Assembly: GCF_002813425.1 (NCBI RefSeq)
Contig: NZ_PHUL01000001.1
Span: 3,870,756-3,934,755 of the forward strand
Source: Cellulophaga sp. RHA19
GTDB lineage: Bacteria; Bacteroidota; Bacteroidia; Flavobacteriales; Flavobacteriaceae
DNA length: 64,000 bases
Reading direction: 5' to 3'
Under the pieces are notes generated by a model that was given only the letters and a program-made list of their open reading frames with translations, was not told the origin of the DNA and did no database searches. The position numbers were made by a program, and so were the translations under genes. How positions within the stretch are numbered: position 1 is the first letter of the stretch; every line of letters begins with the position of its first letter. This document shows positions 8,586 through 18,243 of the stretch, in pieces.

Positions 8586-11481
8586 TGTGGTAACAGCTTT
8601 GGGCATTTCTAGAGAAAAAAAATCTCTGGGTTACTCTACACAAACAGTTAGCGGTGATGATATCGCAGAAACAAGAAGCTCAAATGCACTTAACGCAATG
8701 TCTGGGAAAGTAGCAGGCGTTCAAGTATCTAACAATTCAGGAAGTTTAGGAGGATCAACAAGAATTGTTTTAAGAGGACCTAGTTCTATTACTCAAGAAA
8801 ACAGACCTTTAATGGTTGTTGATGGCATCCCATTAGATAATTCAAATTATAATAGCAACGCTACTCAGTCAGGTGGTGGCGGACGTGATTTTGGTGATGC
8901 TGGTTTTGACATCAATCCAGATGACATTGAGACTATGAATATACTTAAAGGTGGTGCTGCGGCAGCACTTTACGGATCAAGAGCAAGTAACGGTGTTATC
9001 TTAATTACTACAAAATCTGGAAAAAAAGGAAAAGCACAGATAACAATAAATTCAGGTGTTACATTTGACAAAGTTAATATTTTACCAAAAGTGCAAAACC
9101 TATATGGTGGCGGTGCTGGTGATGCTAGCACTATTGGTCAAGTTGGTTTTGGTACAACTACAATTAATGGTACAGAGTATAGTGTTGTTGATTATGGCAC
9201 AGATGAATCATGGGGACCTAGATATGAAGGTCAACAAGTTTTACATTGGGATGCTTTTGACCCTGAATTTAGTAATGATTATTTACAAACTAGACCATGG
9301 GTGGCTCCTAAAAATGATAAAGATTCATTTTGGAATACTGGGATCACTTATAATAATGGTGTATCCTTTTCACAAGGTACAGAAAAATCTACGGTACGTT
9401 TAAGTGCTAATAAAACAAGTACACACGGTATTGTACCTAATTCTGAATTAAATAAAAGCTCTGTTAATTTTAATGCTACAAGTCAATTAACTGAAAAGTT
9501 AAAAGTAGATGCTCTTGTAAACTTAACAATAACTGATGGGTTTAACAGACCTGCCTCTGGCTACACTGGTTCTGGTGTGGTTCAACAGATGTATCAGTTT
9601 GGACAGACTTCTCTAGATTTTGAACGTTTAAAAAATTATAAGAGAGAAGATGGAACTCAACGTAGTTGGAATAGAGTTTCTGCAGAAGATGGAAGCCCTA
9701 GATACTCTGATAATCCTTACTGGACATTATATGAAAATACATCAGAAGATAAACGTACACGTTGGTATGGTAATATAGGTGCAACATATAATTTTACAGA
9801 TGAGTTATATGTAGTAGCTAAAATATATGCAGATACTTATGACTTTAGAATAAATGATCGTAGAGCAGTTGGATCTCAATCACCAGCATTCTATTCTGAA
9901 GCGGATAGAGATTTTCAAGAAGTAAATTACGAGGCTAGACTACACTTTGACAAAAAATTTATGGATGACAAAATTAGTGTCAACTCATTTATAGGTACAA
10001 ACCGAAGAGATAATGAATTTCATAGATTATCTGCAGCTACATCTGGAGGCTTAGTTGTTCCAGGTTTATATAATATCAGTAATTCATCAGATCCAGCTCA
10101 AGCTACAGAATTTGATTCTTACAAAAGAGTCAATAGTGTTTACGGATCTGTTTCTTTAGGTTATGACAACTTTGCTTATTTAACTGTAGTTGGTCGTAGT
10201 GATTGGTCTTCAACACTTCCTGAAAATGACAACTCTTTCTTTTACCCAGGTGTAAACGGTAGTATTGTTTTCTCTAATTTAATTAAAGCTGATTGGCTAT
10301 CATTTGGTAAGATACGTGGTGGTTATGCAGAAGTAGGTAGTGATACTGATCCATATCAATTAGCTACAACATTTGTAGCAGATATTCCTTTTTTAGGAGA
10401 TGTACCTTTTAGTACAAATGGTGTCAGTCAAAACCCAAATTTACGACCAGAATTAAAGCAAACTTATGAAGTAGGTTTAGAAATGGCATTTTTAAAAAAT
10501 CGTATTAGTTTTGACCTTACTTATTATAACGAAGAAACTAGTGATTTAATTACTCCAGTAACCGTTGATCCTTCAACAGGTTATAACTCTACATTTACAA
10601 ATGCAGGTGTATTAAGAAATAGAGGTATTGAAGCTTTAGTTAATATAACTCCTATTCAAACAGAAGATTTTTCTTGGGATTTTACATGGAATTTTTCAAA
10701 AAACAACAACGAGTTATTAGAGATAATTGACGGTGTTGAGTCATTGCAAATTGCTTCATTCCCATTTAACTCAGTGTCAATTAATGCAGTTGTAGGGGAA
10801 TCTTATGGTGTTATTAGAGGTACTAATTTTGTCTTTGACGACCAGGGTAATAAAGTTGTAAATGCTAATGGTAGTTATGCAGAAACTCAAAATGTAGAAA
10901 ATTTAGGATCTATACTTCCAGATTACAATATGGGTTTCAAGAATACATTAAGGTATAAAAATCTTAGTTTAGGATTTTTAGTTGATGTACAAAAGGGTGG
11001 TAAATACAGATCTTTAACAAATATATGGGGTAACTACTCAGGTATTCTTGAACAAACTGCAACTAACAACAAAAGAGAAGTGGGAACCGTTTTAGAAGGC
11101 GTAACAGGTACTATCACGTATGACGCTAATGGTGACTATGTTGTTACAAATACCTCTCCTAATACTCAAGTAATATCTGCACAACAAGAAGGTACAGATT
11201 ATTTCTTTGGAGCAGATGCTGCTAACGTATTTAATGCAGATTATATAAAGTTAAGAGAAGTTAGTTTAAGTTATAAATTACCTTCATCATTATTAAAAAA
11301 CACAGGTATTACAGCTGTAAACATATCTGCTTTTGGAAGAAACTTAGGTGTTTGGGGACTAGATAATGAAAACTTTGACCCAGAAGTAGCTACTTCTGGA
11401 AGTGGAAACATCCAGGGTTCTGAAGGTGGATCACTTCCTTCAACTAAAAGCTATGGATTAAACTTACAATTAAAATTCTAA
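8272..11481 (+). CDS. SusC/RagA-family TonB-dependent outer-membrane transporter 2
   Basis: Second TonB-dependent SusC-type importer, 1069 residues from the ATG at 8272. A longer frame opens at a TTG at 8242, but that would put ten residues ahead of the MKTKQRGIL signal peptide and lies just after the promoter box, so the ATG is preferred. Domain order matches the first copy: signal peptide (to LTFA), regulatory-like sandwich, TonB-box region EALQEVVVTALG, plug with ILKGGAAAALYGSRASNGVI, barrel ending LNLQLKF. The first ~105 residues are almost the same as in copy 1, while plug and barrel differ widely, suggesting a different ligand. Its SusD partner begins 4 bases after the stop. Confidence 0.95.
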   Translation: MKTKQRGILTLLLAFIVHLTFAQQKTISGTVTDQDGIPLPGVNILVKGTTTGTQTDFDGKYTISASNGQVLLFTYLGQTPTSRTVDNQNMINVKMTEDAEALQEVVVTALGISREKKSLGYSTQTVSGDDIAETRSSNALNAMSGKVAGVQVSNNSGSLGGSTRIVLRGPSSITQENRPLMVVDGIPLDNSNYNSNATQSGGGGRDFGDAGFDINPDDIETMNILKGGAAAALYGSRASNGVILITTKSGKKGKAQITINSGVTFDKVNILPKVQNLYGGGAGDASTIGQVGFGTTTINGTEYSVVDYGTDESWGPRYEGQQVLHWDAFDPEFSNDYLQTRPWVAPKNDKDSFWNTGITYNNGVSFSQGTEKSTVRLSANKTSTHGIVPNSELNKSSVNFNATSQLTEKLKVDALVNLTITDGFNRPASGYTGSGVVQQMYQFGQTSLDFERLKNYKREDGTQRSWNRVSAEDGSPRYSDNPYWTLYENTSEDKRTRWYGNIGATYNFTDELYVVAKIYADTYDFRINDRRAVGSQSPAFYSEADRDFQEVNYEARLHFDKKFMDDKISVNSFIGTNRRDNEFHRLSAATSGGLVVPGLYNISNSSDPAQATEFDSYKRVNSVYGSVSLGYDNFAYLTVVGRSDWSSTLPENDNSFFYPGVNGSIVFSNLIKADWLSFGKIRGGYAEVGSDTDPYQLATTFVADIPFLGDVPFSTNGVSQNPNLRPELKQTYEVGLEMAFLKNRISFDLTYYNEETSDLITPVTVDPSTGYNSTFTNAGVLRNRGIEALVNITPIQTEDFSWDFTWNFSKNNNELLEIIDGVESLQIASFPFNSVSINAVVGESYGVIRGTNFVFDDQGNKVVNANGSYAETQNVENLGSILPDYNMGFKNTLRYKNLSLGFLVDVQKGGKYRSLTNIWGNYSGILEQTATNNKREVGTVLEGVTGTITYDANGDYVVTNTSPNTQVISAQQEGTDYFFGADAANVFNADYIKLREVSLSYKLPSSLLKNTGITAVNISAFGRNLGVWGLDNENFDPEVATSGSGNIQGSEGGSLPSTKSYGLNLQLKF

Positions 11482-11485
11482 GAAA

Positions 11486-13081
11486 ATGAAAAATAAACTT
11501 ATACTATTATTAGCAATTGTATTGGCAATTACTTTTAATTCCTGTGACCAAGATTTAGCAGAAATTAATGAGAATCCAAACAACCCAGAGGTAGTACCCA
11601 CTAGTAATATTTTTGCTAGTGCTACTAAACAATTTACAGATTTCTCAAGAGACGCATTTAACGAAGGGAGATTAACTCTTCCTTGGGTTCAATACTGGGG
11701 ACAAACTGCTTATGCTGATGAAGACAGATATTTATATCGTGAATCTTCCGCAGAATCTATATACCGTAACACTTATTTAGTTGCTACAGATTTTAAAGCT
11801 ATATTGGATCAAAATACAAACGAAGAAACAAGAGGTCTTGCTGCCGCATACGGAGATAATGACAACCAAATTGCCGCTTCTCGTATTATGCTTTCTTATA
11901 TGTTTTACGAATTAACAAACTTTTTTGGGGATGTTCCTTACTATTCTTATGGTTCAGACAACGCTAGTTTTGAAGGTTTAAACTTAGATTTAACCGCCAC
12001 TCCTGTTTTTGCTTCTCAAGAAGACATTTATATTGACATTCTTAAAGAATTAAGAGAGTCCGCAGATATGATTAACGAAGGCTCCGTAGTATTTAATAGT
12101 GGAGATAATATTTTTGGAGGAGACGCTTCTAAATGGAAAAAATTTGCAAACTCATTGATATTAAGAGTTGCTACAACTATAAAAGGTGTAGATAATGCAA
12201 CATATGAGTCGGCTTTTGATGCTGCTATCGCAAGTGGTGTTATGACTTCTAACGATGATACTGCTGCACAATCTTACGATACTGCTGATGCAAATTCTTC
12301 TCCTTTATGGGGTTCTTTCATAGATAGAACTGATTTTGCTGTTGCCGCACCATTTATAGATTTATTAAAAGGAGAAAGAGGAAATTTCAATCCAGATCCA
12401 CGTTTATTTAAAATGGCTGTCCCAATTTCAGAAGGAATAGAGGAAGTTAAAAAAGGTACTGCAGTGGTAACAGAAGATTATGATGATTATATAGGTATTC
12501 CTTATGCTTTTAGAAACACTAATTTCTTAAGGAACATAGCTTACTCTTACCCTAGCAGTAATGTTTTAAAACCAGATTACAAAGAGGTTTTAATGGAATA
12601 CGCAGAAGTAGAATTTTTAATTTCGGAACGTAATGGTTGGTCACAAACTAACTATGAAAATGGGGTTACAGCAAGTATGGAAAAATGGGGAGTAGATGCT
12701 ACAGATATATCTACTTTTGTATCTAGCTTACCTCCAGCTAACCAAGCAAACGTTCTTAATCAAAAATATATAGCTTTGTATATGCAAGCTCACCAAGCTT
12801 ACACAGAATACAGAAGAACTGGTTTTCCTAATACTTTAATTCAAGCAAATGAAGTAGTTACATTACCACAGATTCAGATTGACGAACAAAATACTGATGA
12901 ACCTTTAAGTAGTTATACTTTTGAACCTGGACCAGTAGATCCTTCAGTAGATGATTTACCTTTTCGTTTGAGATACCCACAAGTACTTCAAACTTTAAAT
13001 GGTGAAAATAGAAATACTGCTGCTCAAGGACTTTCAAATGGCGATTTAATTACAAGCAAATTATTCTGGGATGTTAACTAA
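11486..13081 (+). CDS. SusD-like nutrient-binding lipoprotein 2
   Basis: Surface-exposed lipoprotein partner of transporter 2. The 531-residue product has a lipoprotein signal peptide with lipobox FNSC (Cys at about residue 20), then DLAEINENPNNPEVVPTSN, the SusD_2-like opening also seen in the first copy, and ends in LFWDVN. It is 57 residues longer than the first SusD, mostly from an insertion near the C-terminus around LIQANEVVTLPQIQIDEQN and the following acidic loop. It is followed by a terminator identical in its stem-loop to that of cassette 1. Substrate unknown; no degradative enzyme is encoded nearby. Confidence 0.93.
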   Translation: MKNKLILLLAIVLAITFNSCDQDLAEINENPNNPEVVPTSNIFASATKQFTDFSRDAFNEGRLTLPWVQYWGQTAYADEDRYLYRESSAESIYRNTYLVATDFKAILDQNTNEETRGLAAAYGDNDNQIAASRIMLSYMFYELTNFFGDVPYYSYGSDNASFEGLNLDLTATPVFASQEDIYIDILKELRESADMINEGSVVFNSGDNIFGGDASKWKKFANSLILRVATTIKGVDNATYESAFDAAIASGVMTSNDDTAAQSYDTADANSSPLWGSFIDRTDFAVAAPFIDLLKGERGNFNPDPRLFKMAVPISEGIEEVKKGTAVVTEDYDDYIGIPYAFRNTNFLRNIAYSYPSSNVLKPDYKEVLMEYAEVEFLISERNGWSQTNYENGVTASMEKWGVDATDISTFVSSLPPANQANVLNQKYIALYMQAHQAYTEYRRTGFPNTLIQANEVVTLPQIQIDEQNTDEPLSSYTFEPGPVDPSVDDLPFRLRYPQVLQTLNGENRNTAAQGLSNGDLITSKLFWDVN

Positions 13082-13118
13082 TTTTAATTAGCTAAAAATT
13101 CCTAATTTAATATTTAAA

Positions 13119-13146
13119 CCTGCGGAGATTTCCGCAGGTTTTTTTT
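13119..13146 (+). terminator. Rho-independent terminator of SusCD cassette 2
   Basis: Same 20-base hairpin as at 7961-7980 (8-bp stem CCTGCGGA/TCCGCAGG, loop GATT) with eight T. The T-tract runs directly into the rlmB promoter box at 13148. Confidence 0.92.
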
Positions 13147-13147
13147 A

Positions 13148-13155
13148 TACCTTTG
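13148..13155 (+). promoter_or_regulatory. -7 promoter box of rlmB (near-leaderless)
   Basis: TACCTTTG matches TAnnTTTG and ends 4 bases before the ATG at 13160. In Bacteroidota transcription starts a few bases after this box, so the mRNA probably begins at or next to the start codon. Confidence 0.65.
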
Positions 13156-13159
13156 CCAA

Positions 13160-13897
13160 ATGGAAAAAACTACCCAAATTTATGGTATTAGAGCAATTAT
13201 AGAAGCTATAAATGCTAATGAAGCTCTAGATAAAATTTTTGTTCAAAAAGGATTAAAAGGAGATCTTTTTAGAGAACTTGAAAATTTAGCCAGAAAAAAA
13301 GGAATTAGTATTTCTTATGTACCTGTTGAAAAACTAAACAGACTAACAAGAAATAACCACCAAGGTGTAGTTGCTAACATATCTCCTATTACGTTTCATA
13401 ATTTTGAAGAATTGGTAGAAGCTATAATTGAAAAAAAAGAAAACCCTCTTTTTTTACTGCTAGACCAACTGTCTGATGTACGTAACTTTGGTGCAATCAT
13501 AAGAACTGCAGAATGTACTGGTGTAGATGGTATCATTATTCAGAAAAAAGGTGCTGCTCCTGTAACTGCAGATACCATAAAAACTTCTGCCGGTGCTGCT
13601 TTTAAAGTGCCAATTGCAAAAGTTAACCATATTAAAGACGCTGTACATTATCTACAAGCTTCTGGAGTTAAAATTATTGCTGCATCAGAAAAAACAGAAA
13701 ATACAATTTACGATGTTTCTTTTAAAGAAGCTTCTGCAATAATTATGGGTTCTGAAGATGTAGGTATATCTCCATCAATATTAAAAGCCGCAGACCATAC
13801 TGCCAAATTACCTTTATTAGGAGAAATAGAATCTTTAAATGTTTCTGTTGCTTGTGGTGTGTTTTTATACGAAGCCGTAAGACAACGTTTAGGATAA
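13160..13897 (+). CDS. rlmB: 23S rRNA (guanosine-2'-O-) methyltransferase RlmB, TrmH/SpoU family
   Basis: SAM-dependent 2'-O-ribose methyltransferase of the SPOUT class; RlmB modifies G2251 (E. coli numbering) of 23S rRNA near the peptidyl-transferase centre. The 245-residue protein has an N-terminal substrate-binding domain (about 1-75, IYGIRAIIEAI) and a SPOUT domain with motif 1 DQLSDVRNFGAIIRTAE, motif 2 IIMGSEDVGIS and motif 3 LPLLGEIESLNVSVACGVFL, which form the trefoil-knot cofactor site and include the catalytic Arg and Asn. Length is normal for RlmB. It could be another TrmH-type enzyme, since the family is hard to split by sequence alone. Confidence 0.88.
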   Translation: MEKTTQIYGIRAIIEAINANEALDKIFVQKGLKGDLFRELENLARKKGISISYVPVEKLNRLTRNNHQGVVANISPITFHNFEELVEAIIEKKENPLFLLLDQLSDVRNFGAIIRTAECTGVDGIIIQKKGAAPVTADTIKTSAGAAFKVPIAKVNHIKDAVHYLQASGVKIIAASEKTENTIYDVSFKEASAIIMGSEDVGISPSILKAADHTAKLPLLGEIESLNVSVACGVFLYEAVRQRLG

Positions 13898-13907
13898 AAT
13901 ACTCCTA

Positions 13908-14654
13908 CTACTCTTCTGTTTTCTTTTTAAAGTGATACGTAATATTGATTGGACTTGAACTTGTAGTGTCTAATTCTGGATCATCATCTGGTTTAAATTC
14001 TACAAAATTACCATTCTCATCAAAATGACGTAGAAATTCGTCTGCTTCTTCATTGTAGTTATCCTCTTCCCAAGCATACTTTTGGGGTTTAGGAATATCT
14101 GCTTTTAAAAAGTATGCAAAAAATAATCCCGTAATAAATCCGCCTAAATGACCTTCCCATGAAACACCTTCTTTTATAGGGAGTATATACCATAGCATAC
14201 TACCATATACAAATACTACAAGTAAAGAAAGTGCAATTAACCGGTAATGCTTAGCAAAAACACCTTTAAAAAATATAAAACTAGCAAGTAAATAAATAAC
14301 ACCACTTGCACCAATATGGTAAGATGGTCTACCAATTAACCAGGTAATTAAGCCAGACAATAGCGTGCCATAAAAAAGAACTTTAAACGCAACTGGCTTG
14401 TAAAAATAAACCAATGCAGCACTTAACACTACTAACGGTAAAGTATTGCTATATAGATGTTTTAATGAGCCGTGTATAAACGGACTAAACAATATACCTT
14501 TAAGCCCGCTTAACGTTCTTGGATACACTCCAAAATTGTTAAAATTTATTTTAAACTGTAGCTCTACCCAATAGACTGTCCAAATACTTAATACAGCTAT
14601 TATTGGCACTAATAGCACTGAATTAGAAAATTTAAAGTAATTATTGTCTGTCAT
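13908..14654 (-). CDS. Rhomboid-family intramembrane serine protease
   Basis: Predicted membrane protease cleaving substrates inside or next to the bilayer. From the ATG at 14654 the protein has 248 residues; the longer frame from a TTG at 14693 adds 13 unlikely residues. About six hydrophobic segments are visible. The rhomboid marks are present: a HLYSN-type segment in an early helix (HGSLKHLYSN), the catalytic serine in GASGVIY, and the catalytic histidine in GHLGGFITGLFFA. The C-terminal ~50 residues are a soluble acidic tail. It converges with rlmB (10-base gap) and diverges from rarA. Physiological substrate unknown. Confidence 0.9.
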   Translation of the reverse strand: MTDNNYFKFSNSVLLVPIIAVLSIWTVYWVELQFKINFNNFGVYPRTLSGLKGILFSPFIHGSLKHLYSNTLPLVVLSAALVYFYKPVAFKVLFYGTLLSGLITWLIGRPSYHIGASGVIYLLASFIFFKGVFAKHYRLIALSLLVVFVYGSMLWYILPIKEGVSWEGHLGGFITGLFFAYFLKADIPKPQKYAWEEDNYNEEADEFLRHFDENGNFVEFKPDDDPELDTTSSSPINITYHFKKKTEE

Positions 14655-14731
14655 TAACACTAATTTACTACAATAACGCAATGATTTAGCCAAAAAATAT
14701 AAATCTGCTAAATTGTCATTTAGATTCTTTT

Positions 14732-14739
14732 TATTTTTG
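14732..14739 (+). promoter_or_regulatory. -7 promoter box of rarA (near-leaderless)
   Basis: TATTTTTG, a full match to TAnnTTTG, ends 4 bases before the rarA ATG at 14744, so the transcript is expected to start at or next to the start codon. Confidence 0.65.
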
Positions 14740-14743
14740 TGGT

Positions 14744-16021
14744 ATGAATGAGCCTTTAGCAGAAAGAGTAAGACCTAAAACATTATCTGAATATGTGAGT
14801 CAGACCCATTTAGTTGGAGATAATGGCACACTAACGCACCAAATTAAAAGAGGTATTTTACCTTCTTTAATTCTTTGGGGACCTCCTGGTACTGGTAAAA
14901 CAACATTAGCCAATATTATTGCTAATGAAATAGATAGGCCATTTTATACTTTAAGTGCTATTAGCAGCGGAGTTAAAGATGTTAGAGAGGTTATAGAAAA
15001 AGCAAAAAAAGGCGGTGGTTTATTCACTACAAAAAATCCTATTTTATTTATTGATGAAATTCATAGGTTTAGTAAATCCCAGCAAGATTCATTACTAGCT
15101 GCTGTAGAGAAAGGTTGGGTTACATTAATTGGAGCCACTACAGAGAATCCTAGTTTTGAGGTAATTCCTGCCCTTTTAAGTAGATGCCAAGTTTATATTT
15201 TAAAACCTTTTGATAAGCACGATTTAGTTGCTTTGTTAGAGCGAGCAGTAAGACAAGACACTCAGCTACAAAAGAAAAACATAGAGCTAAAAGAAACCGA
15301 GGCTCTACTTAGACTATCTGGTGGAGATGGCAGAAAATTATTAAATATTTTTGAACTAGTCATAAACTCAGAAAACACAGAAGATGTTATAATTACTGAT
15401 GAATTAGTACTTAGCAAAGTGCAAAAAAATACTGTTTTATACGACAAAACAGGTGAGCAACACTATGATATTGTATCTGCTTTTATAAAATCTATTCGTG
15501 GTAGTGACCCAAATGGTGCTGTGTATTGGTTGGCACGTATGATTGAAGGTGGTGAGGATGTAAAATTTATTGCTCGTAGAATGCTTATTGCTGCATCTGA
15601 AGATATAGGCAATGCCAACCCAACTGCTTTAGTAATGGCAAATACTACTTTCCAAGCTGTTAGCACTATTGGCTACCCAGAGGCAAGAATAATTCTAAGT
15701 CAATGTGCAATTTACCTAGCTACGTCTGCAAAAAGCAATGCTAGCTATGCCGCTATAGGCAAAGCACAACAAGTTGTTAAACAAACTGGAGATTTATCTG
15801 TACCGCTTGCTTTACGTAATGCTCCTACTAAGCTTATGAAAGATATTGGATACGGTAAAGACTACCAATATGCTCACAATTATGAAAATAACTTTGTAGC
15901 AGCAGAGTTTTTACCAGATGAATTATCTGGTTCATCTTTTTATATTCCTGGTAATAACAACAGAGAAAGAACTATTAAAGAATTCTTAAAAAATAGATGG
16001 AAAGATAAATACGAACTTTAG
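14744..16021 (+). CDS. rarA: Replication-associated recombination protein A (RarA/MgsA), AAA+ ATPase
   Basis: Clamp-loader-like AAA+ ATPase acting at stalled replication forks. The 425-residue protein has Walker [11 protein letters not shown] (about residues 45-54), Walker [11 protein letters not shown] (about 103-112), sensor 1 [11 protein letters not shown], the arginine-finger segment LLSRCQVY, and the C-terminal MgsA tetramerisation region ([33 protein letters not shown]). Length and order match the family. A -7 box directly before the ATG supports this start. It ends two bases before the stop of a convergent gene, with no obvious terminator between. Confidence 0.95.
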   Translation: MNEPLAERVRPKTLSEYVSQTHLVGDNGTLTHQIKRGILPSLILWGPPGTGKTTLANIIANEIDRPFYTLSAISSGVKDVREVIEKAKKGGGLFTTKNPILFIDEIHRFSKSQQDSLLAAVEKGWVTLIGATTENPSFEVIPALLSRCQVYILKPFDKHDLVALLERAVRQDTQLQKKNIELKETEALLRLSGGDGRKLLNIFELVINSENTEDVIITDELVLSKVQKNTVLYDKTGEQHYDIVSAFIKSIRGSDPNGAVYWLARMIEGGEDVKFIARRMLIAASEDIGNANPTALVMANTTFQAVSTIGYPEARIILSQCAIYLATSAKSNASYAAIGKAQQVVKQTGDLSVPLALRNAPTKLMKDIGYGKDYQYAHNYENNFVAAEFLPDELSGSSFYIPGNNNRERTIKEFLKNRWKDKYEL

Positions 16022-16023
16022 AA

Positions 16024-16806
16024 TTAAAATTTAATATTTAATTCTTTAGATTGTAATTTATCTCCTTGATAATACTCAAAAAACCATTTACCGTTTTTAG
16101 ATACTATCATTCCGTTGATATCATTATTAATAGCTAAAAATACACTTGGCACAGTAGTTTTGTACATTTTGTATTCAATTTTTGGTGTACTGTCTACCAA
16201 TTGATACCCATTTGGTATTTGCTGCGCATACAAAACACCTTCTAACACTGTTTCCTCTGCTTTAGCTGCAGCTATAACTTTTTTATCAACCGGAGCCGCC
16301 GCTACTGCTTTTTCTTCAACCTTTTTTACATCATCCTTGTAACTAACAATCAAAGTTTGGTTATTATGTTTTTCTTCTTCTTTAGGAGTGTAACTATAAC
16401 TTATAGTATTAAAAGATTTAAAAGCCTCCCTTATTGCTTGGCTGTATGCTTTTTGATATTCTTTTTCTTTGCTTTTTTCTACTGAAGTTGCAAAAACTTG
16501 ATCTGAATTACAGTCCTTTAAAAGCAAACCTGCTTTTGTAGTAAACATATTAGACTCATCTTTTAAATCAACTACTAAACCTAAACACCTATTAGACTTT
16601 AAATCCTGTGGTAAATCATCATCATAAACAACAGTATATCCTTTTTTATCAAACAAAAACTTAATTAAAGCACTTGTTCTATATTGATCTGCCTCTTTAA
16701 AAGCATTGAATTTTTTAGGTACAATTATATACTTATATTCATTAAAATTTTGTGCTGATAAAAAAAATGAACACATAAAAATTGCTCCAAAAAGTAACTG
16801 TTTCAT
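16024..16806 (-). CDS. Secreted protein of unknown function
   Basis: I do not recognise a named family. The 260-residue protein begins with a clear signal peptide (MKQLLFGAIFMCSFFLSAQ) and is then soluble, with YKYIIVPKKFNAFKEADQYR in the N-terminal third, a lysine/glutamate-rich segment in the middle and an alanine/valine-rich stretch near residues 165-185 that looks like a flexible linker between two parts. It is the last gene of a minus-strand set with the DUF5723 barrel protein (15-base gap) and a lipoprotein, so it may be a periplasmic partner of that barrel; this is inference from position. Confidence 0.8.
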   Translation of the reverse strand: MKQLLFGAIFMCSFFLSAQNFNEYKYIIVPKKFNAFKEADQYRTSALIKFLFDKKGYTVVYDDDLPQDLKSNRCLGLVVDLKDESNMFTTKAGLLLKDCNSDQVFATSVEKSKEKEYQKAYSQAIREAFKSFNTISYSYTPKEEEKHNNQTLIVSYKDDVKKVEEKAVAAAPVDKKVIAAAKAEETVLEGVLYAQQIPNGYQLVDSTPKIEYKMYKTTVPSVFLAINNDINGMIVSKNGKWFFEYYQGDKLQSKELNIKF

Positions 16807-16821
16807 AGGACTAACTTAAAT

Positions 16822-18243
16822 TTAGCGCCAAGATATAACATTAATTCCTAACTGAAAAGATGCGTATTGTGAAGCTGCTAAATTTTTGTAACCAACTAAA
16901 TTATCTGCCATTGCATATAAATTTACAGGGCCTAGATTTAAATTTGCTCCAAAACCAATATTTGTTGCTGAATATTTATCAATTGTATAAGTAGTTTTTA
17001 AGCTAAGTGTTTTTCCAAAATTTCTTTGATAAAATCCTGTTACTGCTACTTGTGGTCCGCGTGGTCTGTTAATTACATACAATTGTCCGCCAACAGCGTT
17101 AGGGTAACCTAAACTACCTCTACTACCACCAGCTTTACAGTCACAATCTTGCATACTTCTATTCTGTTCTCCAAAATTATAACGTATGGAACCGTAAAGT
17201 TTGGTTGGCCTAAAACTTATATATGAATCCTGATTCTCTTCATAAGGAATTAAACCATCCACCTCATCTACCAATTCTTGCCAAAAATCTCTACCTGTAC
17301 CTATTAAGTCTTCAGGTAAAATTACCTCTACACCTTCTACGGTTGCTTGCCCTTTTAAAGTGTAATTTCTAACATCTGTAGAGTGCATTATAAATCCTAG
17401 ATCTAAAATACTAGCAGTTACTGTTGTATTTCTGTTTAGTTGGTATGTAAAACCTAAATCTACACCCACTCCTAAATCGCCTCCTAACAGGCCTCTTTTA
17501 GTTAAAACACTACCAACACCTGTACCGTCATCATTAGCATCTTTTATACTATTTAAACCAGATGTTTGCAGCTGCATATCTGCTACCAATGTAGAAGCTA
17601 ACAAGTTATTTTCTCCTGGCGTTGTCACAAAATACCCTTTATTTTTTGTTGACTTAAATGAAAAAATACTAGAGTACAATTTACCTCTTACACCAACTAT
17701 TAGCCTATTATCTATACGTTTATTTATACCAAAATGGAAAACGTTTACCATTTCCCCTCTTGTTTTTAGATGAGACAAATCAAACCTTTGGTTAAGTCTG
17801 TCTGCATTACCCTCAAAACCTAAAATAGCATAATCTTTAAACCAATAACCTATAGCATCACCTTCATTGTAAATACCAAAAGAGTAAAAATTGTCTGGAT
17901 TTTTTTTACTTCTAAATCCTACATTTAGTATTTCTACTTGGTATGTACCACTAAGATCGTCTGTTGGTTTCATACCATACAAGGCACGTTCTCTAATTTT
18001 ATCGTTAATATCTAAACCATCATTTGCAAAAAAATCGTTTACAGATGCTCCACTAGAACCTGCCTGAAAAGATATACCAGACAATAAAGGAACGCCAACA
18101 TACATATTTAAACCTGTTTCTATACCAGGATTTAAAAGCATTGCTTGTGGCACTTCTTTAAAATCGTACATTATTTGTTTATTCTGCGCAAAGCCATAAA
18201 AAGTGCACGCAAAAAATAGTAACATTACATACCTATTTATCAT
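16822..18243 (-). CDS. Outer-membrane beta-barrel protein, DUF5723-like
   Basis: Probable outer-membrane protein of unknown function. The 473-residue product has a signal peptide (cleavage around FYGFAQN, residue 19), the DUF5723-type opening with QAMLLNPGI and GVPLLSGISFQAGSSG, then alternating hydrophobic strands and a final LGINVISWR compatible with a barrel. A short CDCKAG segment lies near residue 365. Its ATG overlaps the stop of the upstream lipoprotein gene by four bases (ATGA), indicating translational coupling. Such proteins are frequent in gliding Flavobacteriaceae, but no role is established that I can cite. Confidence 0.82.
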   Translation of the reverse strand: MINRYVMLLFFACTFYGFAQNKQIMYDFKEVPQAMLLNPGIETGLNMYVGVPLLSGISFQAGSSGASVNDFFANDGLDINDKIRERALYGMKPTDDLSGTYQVEILNVGFRSKKNPDNFYSFGIYNEGDAIGYWFKDYAILGFEGNADRLNQRFDLSHLKTRGEMVNVFHFGINKRIDNRLIVGVRGKLYSSIFSFKSTKNKGYFVTTPGENNLLASTLVADMQLQTSGLNSIKDANDDGTGVGSVLTKRGLLGGDLGVGVDLGFTYQLNRNTTVTASILDLGFIMHSTDVRNYTLKGQATVEGVEVILPEDLIGTGRDFWQELVDEVDGLIPYEENQDSYISFRPTKLYGSIRYNFGEQNRSMQDCDCKAGGSRGSLGYPNAVGGQLYVINRPRGPQVAVTGFYQRNFGKTLSLKTTYTIDKYSATNIGFGANLNLGPVNLYAMADNLVGYKNLAASQYASFQLGINVISWR

